64,000 nucleotides of DNA from NCBI GenBank assembly GCA_000720845.1, contig JODU01000015.1, forward strand, positions 310,001 through 374,000. Reading direction: 5' to 3'. The notes under the pieces are model-generated. The model saw nothing but the letters and a program-made list of their open reading frames with translations, searched no databases and had not been told where the DNA came from. Shown here piece by piece: positions 19,544-28,075 of the stretch; the stretch's first letter is position 1, and each line of letters starts with the position of its first letter. The position numbers and the translations under genes are program-made. This DNA comes from Kitasatospora aureofaciens (lineage in GTDB: Bacteria > Actinomycetota > Actinomycetes > Streptomycetales > Streptomycetaceae).

Positions 19544-21460
19544 TCAGCCGTGCTTGGCGCGGCTGGCGGCGCGGGCGCGCTCGCGGGCGTCCAGGTTCAC
19601 CTTGCGGATCCGGACGGCCTCCGGGGTGACCTCGACGCACTCGTCGTCGCGGCAGAACTCCAGGGACTGCTCCAGGGAGAGCTTGCGCGGCGGGACGATC
19701 GCCTCGAACGAGTCGGCCGAGGACGACCGCATGTTGGTGAGCTTCTTCTCCTTGGTGATGTTCACGTCCATGTCGTCGGCGCGCGAGTTCTCGCCGACGA
19801 TCATGCCCTCGTACACCTCGGTGCCGGGGTCCGTGAAGAGCACGCCGCGCTCCTGGAGGTTGGTCATCGCGAACGCGGTGACGGCGCCCGAGCGGTCGGC
19901 GACCAGCGAGCCGTTGTTACGGGTCGTCAGGGTGCCGAACCAGGGCTCGTGGCCCTCGTGGATGGAGTGGGCGATGCCGGTGCCGCGGGTCTGGGTGAGG
20001 AACTCCGTCCGGAATCCGATCAGGCCGCGCGAGGGGACCACGAACTCCATGCGGACCCAGCCGGAGCCGTGGTTGGACATGTTGTCCATCCGGCCCTTGC
20101 GCACGCCCATCAGCTGCGTGACCGCGCCCATGTGCTCCTCGGGCACGTCGATCGTCATCCGCTCGACGGGCTCGTACGTCTTGCCGTCGACCTCCTTGGT
20201 GACGACCTGCGGCTTGCCGATGGTCAGCTCGAAGCCCTCACGGCGCATCTGCTCGACCAGGATGGCCAGCGCCAGCTCACCGCGGCCCTGCACCTCCCAG
20301 GCGTCCGGGCGCTCGGTGTCCATGACGCGGAGCGAGACGTTGCCGATCAGCTCGCGGTCCAGGCGGTCCTTGACCTGGCGGGCGGTGACCTTGCGGTCCT
20401 TGACGACCGCCTTGTTGTCGGCGCCCTTGCCGGTGGCGCCGCGGCCGACCAGCGGGGAGGTGTTGGTGCCGATGGTCATGGAGATCGCGGGCTCGTCCAC
20501 CGTGATCAGCGGCAGCGGGACCGGGTTCTCCGGGTCCGCCAGGGTCTCGCCGATCATGATCTCCGGGATGCCGGCGACCGCGCAGATGTCACCGGGGCCG
20601 GCCTTCTCCGCGGGCTTGCGGGTGAGCGCCTCGGTCATCATCAGCTCGGAGATCCGCACGTTCTGCACGGACCCGTCGCGCTTCATCCAGGCGACCGTCT
20701 GGCCCTTCTTCAGCTCGCCCTGGTGCACGCGCAGCAGCGCGATGCGGCCGAGGAAGTTGTCGGCGTCCAGGTTGGTCACGTGCGCCTGGAGCGGGGCGTC
20801 CTCGTCGAAGGTCGGGGCCGGGATGTAGTCCAGGATCGTCGAGAAGAACGGCTCCAGGCTGGTGGAGTCGGACGGGACCGTGCCGTCCTCCGGCTTGGTG
20901 AGGGAGGCGACGCCGTCCCGGCCGCACGCGTAGACGATCGGGAACTCGATCTGCTCCTCGTCGGCGTCCAGGTCGAGGAAGAGGTCGTACGTCTCGTTGA
21001 CGACCTCGTCGATCCGGGCGTCCGGACGGTCCGTCTTGTTGATGCAGAGGATGATCGGCAGCCGCTGCTGGAGCGCCTTGCGCAGCACGAAGCGGGTCTG
21101 CGGCAGCGGGCCCTCGGAGGCGTCCACGAGCAGGACGACGCCGTCCACCATCGACAGACCGCGCTCGACCTCGCCACCGAAGTCGGCGTGGCCCGGGGTG
21201 TCGATGATGTTGATGGTGATGACGTCGCCGCCATCCTTCGGGTGGTACTTCACCGCCGTGTTCTTGGCGAGGATCGTGATGCCCTTCTCACGCTCCAGGT
21301 CGTTCGAGTCCATCATGCGGTCGTCGACGCCTTCGAGCTGGTGCGCGGCGAAGGCGCCGGCCTGCTTCAGCATTCCGTCGACGATGGTGGTCTTGCCGTG
21401 GTCGACGTGGGCGACGATGGCGACGTTGCGGATGTCGTGACGCGTTGTAGACGCAGCCAT
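19544..21460 (-). CDS. typA: Translational GTPase TypA/BipA
   Basis: This 638-residue ribosome-associated GTPase is related to EF-G and LepA. It has G1 AHVDHGKTT (17-25), G3 DTPGHADFGGEVER and G4 NKTDR, followed by the usual TypA C-terminal domains. I start at ATG 21460 (MAASTTRHDIRNVAIVAH), with GGGAG 11 bases upstream. An open frame continues upstream but has no family similarity. It is a single-gene unit with its own terminator. Confidence 0.95.
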   Translation of the reverse strand: MAASTTRHDIRNVAIVAHVDHGKTTIVDGMLKQAGAFAAHQLEGVDDRMMDSNDLEREKGITILAKNTAVKYHPKDGGDVITINIIDTPGHADFGGEVERGLSMVDGVVLLVDASEGPLPQTRFVLRKALQQRLPIILCINKTDRPDARIDEVVNETYDLFLDLDADEEQIEFPIVYACGRDGVASLTKPEDGTVPSDSTSLEPFFSTILDYIPAPTFDEDAPLQAHVTNLDADNFLGRIALLRVHQGELKKGQTVAWMKRDGSVQNVRISELMMTEALTRKPAEKAGPGDICAVAGIPEIMIGETLADPENPVPLPLITVDEPAISMTIGTNTSPLVGRGATGKGADNKAVVKDRKVTARQVKDRLDRELIGNVSLRVMDTERPDAWEVQGRGELALAILVEQMRREGFELTIGKPQVVTKEVDGKTYEPVERMTIDVPEEHMGAVTQLMGVRKGRMDNMSNHGSGWVRMEFVVPSRGLIGFRTEFLTQTRGTGIAHSIHEGHEPWFGTLTTRNNGSLVADRSGAVTAFAMTNLQERGVLFTDPGTEVYEGMIVGENSRADDMDVNITKEKKLTNMRSSSADSFEAIVPPRKLSLEQSLEFCRDDECVEVTPEAVRIRKVNLDARERARAASRAKHG

Positions 21461-21592
21461 AAGTGGCTTACTCCCGGAGGGTGTGAGGACGGCCCTCGCG
21501 GACGTCCGTGTCACGCGGGCCTGCCGGGCGGTACATGCCACGGCCTCACCCAATGGTACGGGGCCCCGGAGGCTGCGGCTTGCCAGGAGGGT

Positions 21593-23896
21593 TCAGGACG
21601 AGGGCGAGGCCGAGGAAGGGGCGGAGGGCCGGGAGCCCTGGGCGCCCTTCTTCAGGAAGCCCATGTCCTCGTAGACCGGCGTCTCGAAGCCGAAGGCTCC
21701 CGCGTTGGCGAGGTTCTCGCGGGCCGCCACCAGCTGGGGGCGCTGGTAGAGGGGGACGGAGCCGGCCGCCGCCCAGATCCGCGAGTCGGCCTTGCGCAGC
21801 AGGTCCCGGGCCTCCTTCTGGTCCAGGGTGGCCATGGCCCGGTCGAAGAGCTGGTCGACCTGGTCGGTGCCGACCCGGGTGTAGTTCTGCGCGACGTTCA
21901 GGGAACCGTCGGCGGCCGGGACGGGCTTGGCGTAGATGGGGCGGGCGTCGGTGGCCGGGAAGGCGGAGGCGGGCCAGGAGTAGAGCGCCAGGTCGTACTC
22001 GCCGGCGGCGATGTGGTCCTTGAAGTAGCTCTCGTCCGGCACCTTGGTGACCTCGGTGCCGATGCCGATCTCCTTCAGCATGTCCGTGATGCGGTCGGCC
22101 ACGGTGCGCAGGGTCTCGGAGCCGGGGCCGGAGGGGAGCACGAAGCGGAGGGTGAGCGCCTTGCCGTCCTTGGCGAGCGGGGCCGCCGCCGAGCCGGCCG
22201 GGGCCGCGGTGCCCTTGGGGGCGTAGGCGCCGGGCGCGCCGCCCTGCGCGGTGTTCTTGCCGCTGCTGTGCTTCTCGCCGCTCTCCTGGTCGGCGCCGTC
22301 CTTGGCGTCGTCACCGTGGTCGTTCCTGGCGTCGTCCCTGCCGTCGTTCTTGCCGTCGTTCTTGCCGTCGTTCTTGCCGTCCTCGCCGACGATGTACGTG
22401 CCGTCGTCGTCGCCCTCGGACGTCTTCTCGTCCTTCTCGTCCTTCTCGTCCTCGCCCTTGTCGCCCTTCTTGTCCTTCTCGGCGCCGGCCGCCTCCTCGC
22501 CGTCCTTCTTCTTCACCGGGCCGCCGGAGACCCACCCGGCGTCCGCGAGCAGGGCCCGGGCCTCCTTGGCGTTCTGCTCGCCGAGCGCGCCACTGCCGTC
22601 GGCGTAGGCGGGCTGGCCGGACAGCGCGAGGTGGCTGCCCACGGGCTCGGCGGGCAGGCCGAGCGGCTTCAGCACCGCACGGGCCAGCTTCCCGCGGTCC
22701 AGGGCGCGGGCCACGGCCCTGCGGACGCGCTCGTCGGCGAGGGGGCCGTCGGCGCCGTTGAGGGCGAGCTGGGTGTAGGCGGGCTCCAGCGACTTGCGTA
22801 CCTCGAAGCCGCTCAGGGCCTGCTGGCGGCGCCGGACCTTCGCCTCGGCCTCGCGCCGCTCCTCACGGGCGAGGACCTCCTCCTCGGCGGCCTCCTCGTC
22901 GGAGCCGTTGGCGATCGCCCAGGAGCGCAGCGCCTCGGCGGCGGACCTGCCCTGCGGACCGGGGGCCGGGCTGCCCCCGGGGCCCATGAGGGGGGTGCCG
23001 GTGGCGGGGTCCCGGGGCCCGGCGGCCAGACCGACCTCGTCGGCGGTCTCCGGGTCGATCTCGGCGAGGTCGAGCTCGCCGGCGACCAGTTCGGAGACCC
23101 GCTCGTCGCGCGGGACGGCGCGCAGCACGATCTGGTCCAGCTTCGCCGGCTCGCCCCACCAGCGCGGGTTGCCGGTGAGGACGACCCGGTCGCCCTTGGT
23201 GTCGACCTTCTTGACGGCGAAGGGGCCGGCGCTGACCTTGAGCGTCCGTCGCGCGCCGTCGTTGAAGGCGTCGGGGGTGCCCGTGACGTCCTTCGGGTAC
23301 AGGGGCGTGAACAGGGCCTTCCAGTCGGCGTAGGGCCGGCTGAAGGTGACCTTGACCTCCAGGTCGTCGGCGCCGCGCTCGATCTTCTCGATGCGGTCGT
23401 AGCCGGCGTTGCGAGCGGTCCAGTAGGCGCTGTCCTTCCCGGACAGGGCGCGCCACTGGGCGGCGAAGTCCGCGGCGCCGATCTCCCGGCCGTCGCTCCA
23501 GACGGCCTGCTGGTTCAGCTTGTAGACGACGACCTGCTTGGGCTCGGTGTCGACGACCTCGGCCGACTCCAGGTAGTCGGCGTCGCGCACCGGGCTGCCG
23601 GTCTCGTCCATCCGGTACATCGCGGGCAGCACGGCCTGCGCGACGCGGGTCGTGGTGGCGTCGGCGTCCGACTGGAAGGCGTTCAGCGTGTCCGGCACGG
23701 AGTCCACGGCCCAGCGCAGGGTGCCGCCGTCGGAGATCCGGGCGCGGGCCGCGGCGGCGACGTCCTGTTCGGCGAGCGGCTTGCCCGACGGCTCCTCGGA
23801 GGTGCAGCCGGCCAGCGCGGGGACCGCGAGGACACCCGCGGTGAGGAAGGCGACCGAACGCGTGACCGCGCGCGGTCCGACGCCGACGTGGGACAT
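21593..23896 (-). CDS. ABC-transporter-family substrate-binding lipoprotein with charged insert
   Basis: The protein has 767 residues, longer than the usual 500-600 for SBP_bac_5. It has a signal peptide with lipobox ALAGC (Cys at about 31). The family 5 binding fold is interrupted at about residues 455-560 by an acidic and lysine-rich stretch (EKDEKDEK, KNDGKNDGKNDG, DDARNDHGDD). A GGAGGT site precedes the ATG. No permease or ATPase genes adjoin it, so it may work with a transporter encoded elsewhere, possibly one of the two peptide transporters to its left. Confidence 0.85.
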   Translation of the reverse strand: MSHVGVGPRAVTRSVAFLTAGVLAVPALAGCTSEEPSGKPLAEQDVAAAARARISDGGTLRWAVDSVPDTLNAFQSDADATTTRVAQAVLPAMYRMDETGSPVRDADYLESAEVVDTEPKQVVVYKLNQQAVWSDGREIGAADFAAQWRALSGKDSAYWTARNAGYDRIEKIERGADDLEVKVTFSRPYADWKALFTPLYPKDVTGTPDAFNDGARRTLKVSAGPFAVKKVDTKGDRVVLTGNPRWWGEPAKLDQIVLRAVPRDERVSELVAGELDLAEIDPETADEVGLAAGPRDPATGTPLMGPGGSPAPGPQGRSAAEALRSWAIANGSDEEAAEEEVLAREERREAEAKVRRRQQALSGFEVRKSLEPAYTQLALNGADGPLADERVRRAVARALDRGKLARAVLKPLGLPAEPVGSHLALSGQPAYADGSGALGEQNAKEARALLADAGWVSGGPVKKKDGEEAAGAEKDKKGDKGEDEKDEKDEKTSEGDDDGTYIVGEDGKNDGKNDGKNDGRDDARNDHGDDAKDGADQESGEKHSSGKNTAQGGAPGAYAPKGTAAPAGSAAAPLAKDGKALTLRFVLPSGPGSETLRTVADRITDMLKEIGIGTEVTKVPDESYFKDHIAAGEYDLALYSWPASAFPATDARPIYAKPVPAADGSLNVAQNYTRVGTDQVDQLFDRAMATLDQKEARDLLRKADSRIWAAAGSVPLYQRPQLVAARENLANAGAFGFETPVYEDMGFLKKGAQGSRPSAPSSASPSS
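22329..22376 (-). repeat. 12-bp tandem repeat inside the binding-protein gene
   Basis: Three perfect copies of CCGTCGTTCTTG (22341-22376) are preceded by one degenerate copy. They encode the repeated KNDG of the charged insert. Copy number may vary between strains. Confidence 0.75.
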
Positions 23897-24197
23897 CTTG
23901 CTACCTCCGGAAGGCCGCGTTTGCGAGATTTGCGGTATTCAGGTTGATCATTTGTATCCGGACGGGGATGCGGCCACTGAAGGGGAAACGGTTCGCCCAC
24001 GCTGGGAGACACGGCGGCGACGGTGCGTAACGCCACCCGTGCGGCGCAACGCCACCCGCGCTGCACCGACGCGCCCCGGCCAATCCCTGCACATCCCTTC
24101 CCAGCGGCCGGTGTGACGCGCGACACTCTCAGGCGCGTGAACGTAGCCCCCGGGGCCGGCCGCCTGCCGCCGTGTCCGACGGAAATGAGGTCACGTC
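23897..24197. other. Divergent promoter region between the binding protein and the sdh operon
   Basis: This stretch of 301 bases has no gene. The end near 23920-23965 is less GC-rich and is the likely promoter of the lipoprotein gene. A direct repeat AACGCCACCCG occurs at 24029 and 24048 (19-bp spacing) on the side of the sdh operon. Confidence 0.5.
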
Positions 24198-24488
24198 TTG
24201 TCCGTGCACGACGATCTTTCATCGGTGCAGCGCAGCCTGGACGAGCTGTCCCGGACGGTGACCCGGCTGGAACAGCAGTTGGGCAGCGGTGGACTGGAGG
24301 TCCGCCGGGTCCGCACCGACGCCGACCACCTGCGCGAGAGTGTCGCGCTGCTGCGTGCGGCGGCCGCCGCCCCGGACGCGCCCAGGCGTCCGGACCTCGT
24401 CCCCATCCCCGACACGCCGTACGACGGCTCGCTGTGGACGGACTCGGACGACGAGGGCCTCGGCGCCCGCGACCGCCGCGCCCCCTGA
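24198..24488 (+). CDS. Small coiled-coil protein at the head of the sdh operon
   Basis: The product has 96 residues with a TTG start preceded by GAGG at 7 bases. Residues 1-55 have a heptad pattern (SVQRSLDELSRTVTRLEQQL, then LRESVALLRAA) like SlyX-type coiled coils. The C-terminal 40 residues are Pro/Asp-rich. It ends 28 bases before the sdh membrane-anchor gene and is probably co-transcribed. I recognise no function. Confidence 0.65.
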   Translation: MSVHDDLSSVQRSLDELSRTVTRLEQQLGSGGLEVRRVRTDADHLRESVALLRAAAAAPDAPRRPDLVPIPDTPYDGSLWTDSDDEGLGARDRRAP

Positions 24489-24516
24489 ACCCGACCCGAC
24501 CGACCGGAGTCGCCCA

Positions 24517-25350
24517 GTGGCCACTGGTACGGAACCCCCTGCCACCGACCCCCATCCGCGCGGCGGCGTGCACACCCCGACGCGCGCCGCCATCCGCGCC
24601 CCGCACCTGCGCACCGACCGCTGGTGGCTGGCACCGGCCGCCACCGCCGCGGGCCTGCTGGCCTTCGTCGTCTACTCGACCTGGCGGGCCTTCGCGAACG
24701 CCGACTACTACGCGGCCCCCTACGTCTCGCCCTTCTACTCCCCCTGTCTGGCGGAGAACTGCGAGCCGATGCGCTCGGGTCCCAACTGGGAACTCCTCGG
24801 CACCTGGTGGGGCGTCTCCCCCGCGATCATCATCCTGATCTTCCCGCTCGGCTTCCGCCTGACCTGCTACTACTACCGCAAGGCCTACTACCGGGGCTTC
24901 TGGGCGTCCCCGCCGGCCTGCGCGGTGGCCGAGCCGCACAAGAAGTACACCGGCGAGACCCGCTTCCCGCTGATCCTGCAGAACGTCCACCGGTACTTCT
25001 TCTACGCGGCACTGCTGGTCGCGGGCATCCTCACCTACGACACCGTGCTCGCCTTCCGCGACGAGGACTACGCGTGGGGCCACATGGGGCTCGGCACCCT
25101 GGTCTTCCTCGCCAACATCGCGCTGATCTGGGCGTACACCCTCTCCTGCCACTCCTGCCGGCACATCGTCGGCGGCAAGCTCAAGCACTTCTCGCGGCAC
25201 CCCGTGCGCTACCGGATGTGGCAGCTGGTCGGCAGGCTCAACGCCCGGCACATGCAGCTCGCCTGGGCGTCGCTGGTGAGCGTGGCGCTCGCCGACTTCT
25301 ACGTGTATCTCGTCGCGTCCGGTGCCTTCGACGATCCGAGGTTGTTCTGA
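24517..25350 (+). CDS. Succinate dehydrogenase membrane anchor, mycobacterial Sdh1 type
   Basis: This 277-residue protein has about five membrane helices. The GTG start has GGAG 7 bases upstream. Length, helix pattern and neighbours match the single anchor subunit of mycobacterial Sdh1 (Rv0249c type), not the SdhC/SdhD pair. Cys and His residues are prominent: SPCLAENCEP near residue 75 and TLSCHSCRHIVGG near 210. The mycobacterial Sdh1 anchor was reported to carry a membrane-embedded Rieske-type cluster. These residues could be ligands here, which is inference. Its stop overlaps the sdhA start as TGATG. Confidence 0.8.
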   Translation: MATGTEPPATDPHPRGGVHTPTRAAIRAPHLRTDRWWLAPAATAAGLLAFVVYSTWRAFANADYYAAPYVSPFYSPCLAENCEPMRSGPNWELLGTWWGVSPAIIILIFPLGFRLTCYYYRKAYYRGFWASPPACAVAEPHKKYTGETRFPLILQNVHRYFFYAALLVAGILTYDTVLAFRDEDYAWGHMGLGTLVFLANIALIWAYTLSCHSCRHIVGGKLKHFSRHPVRYRMWQLVGRLNARHMQLAWASLVSVALADFYVYLVASGAFDDPRLF

Positions 25351-27299
25351 TGTCCGTGGTCGACCGGCAGGAGTGGGACGTCGTCGTGGTGGGCGCGGGC
25401 GGCGCCGGGCTGCGCGCCGCCGTCGAGGCCCGCGAGCGGGGCGCCCGTACGGCCGTGATCTGCAAGTCGCTGTTCGGCAAGGCGCACACCGTGATGGCCG
25501 AGGGCGGCATCGCCGCCTCCATGGGCAACGTCAACTCCGGCGACAACTGGCAGGTCCACTTCCGCGACACCATGCGCGGCGGCAAGTTCCTCAACCAGTG
25601 GCGGATGGCCGAGCTGCACGCCCAGGAGGCCCCGCAGCGGGTGTGGGAACTGGAGACCTGGGGCGCGCTGTTCGACCGCACCGCGGACGGCCGGATCTCG
25701 CAGCGCAACTTCGGCGGCCACGAGTACCCGCGCCTGGCCCACGTCGGCGACCGCACGGGCCTGGAGCTGATCCGCACCCTCCAGCAGAAGATCGTCTCGC
25801 TCCAGCAGGAGGACTTCCGGGAGACCGGGGACCACGAGTCCCGGCTGAAGGTCTTCCAGGAGTGCACGGTCACCCGGGTGCTCAAGGAGGGCCGCGAGGT
25901 CTCGGGCGTCTTCGGCTACGAGCGCGAGAGCGGCCGCTTCTTCGTGCTGGAGGCGCCCTCGGTGGTGATCGCCACCGGCGGCATCGGCAAGTCGTTCAAG
26001 GTGACGTCGAACTCGTGGGAGTACACCGGCGACGGTCACGCCCTGGCGCTGCTGGCCGGGGCGCCGCTGCTGAACATGGAGTTCGTGCAGTTCCACCCGA
26101 CGGGCATGGTCTGGCCCCCCTCGGTGAAGGGCATCCTGGTCACCGAGTCGGTGCGCGGCGACGGCGGGGTGCTGAGGAACTCCGAGGGCAAGCGGTTCAT
26201 GTTCGACTACATCCCGGACGTCTTCAAGGAGAAGTACGCCGAGTCGGAGGCGGAGGGCGACCGCTGGTACGACGACCCGGACCACAACCGGCGCCCGCCC
26301 GAACTCCTCCCCCGCGACGAGGTCGCCCGCGCGATCAACGCCGAGGTGAAGGAGGGGCGGGGCTCGCCGCACGGCGGGGTCTTCCTCGACGTGTCGACCC
26401 GGATGCCCGCCGACGTCATCCGGCGCCGACTGCCCTCCATGTACCACCAGTTCAAGGAGCTGGCGGACGTGGACATCACGGCGGAGGCGATGGAGGTCGG
26501 GCCCACCTGCCACTACGTCATGGGCGGCGTCGCCGTCGACTCCGACACCGCCGCCGCACGCGGGGTGCCGGGGCTGTTCGCGGCCGGTGAGGTGGCCGGC
26601 GGCATGCACGGCTCCAACCGGCTGGGCGGCAACTCGCTGTCCGACCTGCTGGTGTTCGGGCGCCGGGCGGGGAGGTACGCGGCCGAGTACGCGGCGGGGC
26701 GGTCGGGCGACGGCGTACGCGCCCGGGTCGAGGACGCGCAGGTCGACGCCGCCGCCGCGGAGGCCCTGCGGCCGTTCTCCGCCGAGGCGCACGAGCCCGA
26801 CGCGGGCCCGCCGGAGAACCCGTACACCCTGCATCAGGAACTCCAGCAGACGATGAACGACCTGGTGGGGATCATCCGCCGCGAGGCGGAGATGAAGCAG
26901 GCCCTGGAGAAGCTGGCGGAGCTGCGGGTGCGGGCCCGCCGGGCCGGGGTGGAGGGGCACCGGCAGTTCAACCCGGGCTGGCACCTCGCGCTGGACCTGC
27001 GCAACATGCTGCTGGTCAGCGAGTGCGTGGCGCGGGCGGCGCTGGAGCGCACCGAGTCGCGCGGCGGGCACACCCGTGAGGACCATCCGTCGATGGACCG
27101 GCGCTGGCGCCCGGTCAACCTGCTCTGCTCGCTGGCCGGCCCGGCGGACGAACTCGCGGCGACGGACCCGGAGCGCGGCCGGATCGCCCTGGAGCGGCAG
27201 ACCACCGAGCCGATCCGGCCCGACCTGCTCGCCCTCTTCGACAAGGAGGAGCTGGTGAAGTACCTCGCCGACGAGGAACTGGAGGGCCTGTCCGAATGA
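25350..27299 (+). CDS. sdhA: Succinate dehydrogenase flavoprotein subunit
   Basis: This 649-residue subunit oxidises succinate to fumarate. The FAD-binding motif is GAGGAGLRAA (15-24). HTVMAEGGIAA holds the His (about 46) expected for covalent FAD, and HPTGM and RGDGG belong to the active site. GAGG precedes the ATG, which overlaps the anchor-gene stop by one base. The gene ends with an ATGA overlap into sdhB, so the three subunits are translationally coupled. Confidence 0.93.
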   Translation: MSVVDRQEWDVVVVGAGGAGLRAAVEARERGARTAVICKSLFGKAHTVMAEGGIAASMGNVNSGDNWQVHFRDTMRGGKFLNQWRMAELHAQEAPQRVWELETWGALFDRTADGRISQRNFGGHEYPRLAHVGDRTGLELIRTLQQKIVSLQQEDFRETGDHESRLKVFQECTVTRVLKEGREVSGVFGYERESGRFFVLEAPSVVIATGGIGKSFKVTSNSWEYTGDGHALALLAGAPLLNMEFVQFHPTGMVWPPSVKGILVTESVRGDGGVLRNSEGKRFMFDYIPDVFKEKYAESEAEGDRWYDDPDHNRRPPELLPRDEVARAINAEVKEGRGSPHGGVFLDVSTRMPADVIRRRLPSMYHQFKELADVDITAEAMEVGPTCHYVMGGVAVDSDTAAARGVPGLFAAGEVAGGMHGSNRLGGNSLSDLLVFGRRAGRYAAEYAAGRSGDGVRARVEDAQVDAAAAEALRPFSAEAHEPDAGPPENPYTLHQELQQTMNDLVGIIRREAEMKQALEKLAELRVRARRAGVEGHRQFNPGWHLALDLRNMLLVSECVARAALERTESRGGHTREDHPSMDRRWRPVNLLCSLAGPADELAATDPERGRIALERQTTEPIRPDLLALFDKEELVKYLADEELEGLSE

Positions 27300-28075
27300 G
27301 CGGCTACGAGGCCCGGTTCAAGGTGTGGCGCGGTGACGTGGAGGGCGGCGGCCTGGCGGACTTCACCGTCGAGGTGAACGAGGGCGAGGTGGTCCTCGAC
27401 ATCATCCACCGCCTCCAGGCCACCCAGGCCCCCGACCTCGCGGTGCGCTGGAACTGCAAGGCGGGCAAGTGCGGTTCGTGCTCGGCCGAGATCAACGGGC
27501 GGCCGCGGCTGCTGTGCATGACCCGCATGTCCGTGTTCACCCGCGAGGAGACGGTCACCGTCACGCCGCTGCGCGCCTTCCCGGTGATCCGGGACCTGGT
27601 GACGGACGTCGGCTTCAACTACACCAAGGCACGCGAGGTCCCCGCCTTCGTCCCGCCCGCCGACCTCGGCCCCGGCGAGTACCGGATGACGCAGGAGGAC
27701 GTGGACCGCTCGCAGGAGTTCCGCAAGTGCATCGAGTGCTTCCTGTGCCAGGACACCTGCCATGTGGTCCGCGACCACGAGGAGAACAAGCCGGCCTTCG
27801 CGGGCCCGCGCTTCCTCATGCGCGTCGCCGAGCTGGACATGCACCCGCTGGACGCCGCCGGGGACACCGGCCTGGACCGGTCACGCACCGCCCAGGACGA
27901 ACACGGCCTCGGCTACTGCAACATCACCAAGTGCTGCACCGAGGTGTGCCCCGAGGGCATCAGGATCACGGACAACGCGCTGATCCCCCTGAAGGAGCGG
28001 GCCGTCGACCGCAAGTACGACCCACTGGTGTGGCTGGGCTCGAAGATCGGGCGCCGGACCCGGGACCGGTCCTAG
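27296..28075 (+). CDS. sdhB: Succinate dehydrogenase iron-sulfur subunit
   Basis: The protein has 259 residues. The N-terminal [2Fe-2S] ligands are Cys54, Cys59, Cys62 and Cys74 (CKAGKCGSC then C). The C-terminal ferredoxin motifs are CIECFLCQDTC (145-155) and CNITKCCTEVCPEG, for the [4Fe-4S] and [3Fe-4S] clusters. It passes electrons from SdhA to the membrane anchor. Its TAG stop shares the palindrome CTAG with the stop of the convergent next gene. Confidence 0.93.
   Translation: MSGYEARFKVWRGDVEGGGLADFTVEVNEGEVVLDIIHRLQATQAPDLAVRWNCKAGKCGSCSAEINGRPRLLCMTRMSVFTREETVTVTPLRAFPVIRDLVTDVGFNYTKAREVPAFVPPADLGPGEYRMTQEDVDRSQEFRKCIECFLCQDTCHVVRDHEENKPAFAGPRFLMRVAELDMHPLDAAGDTGLDRSRTAQDEHGLGYCNITKCCTEVCPEGIRITDNALIPLKERAVDRKYDPLVWLGSKIGRRTRDRS

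Noticed and set aside
19194..19640. Open frames across the typA terminator and upstream GC-rich DNA
   Set aside because: They cross a 17-bp perfect terminator stem, are Arg/Pro-rich and have no family resemblance.
24029..24058. Direct repeat AACGCCACCCG upstream of sdh as an operator
   Set aside because: Only two 11-bp copies in GC-rich DNA with no symmetry. Too weak for its own claim.
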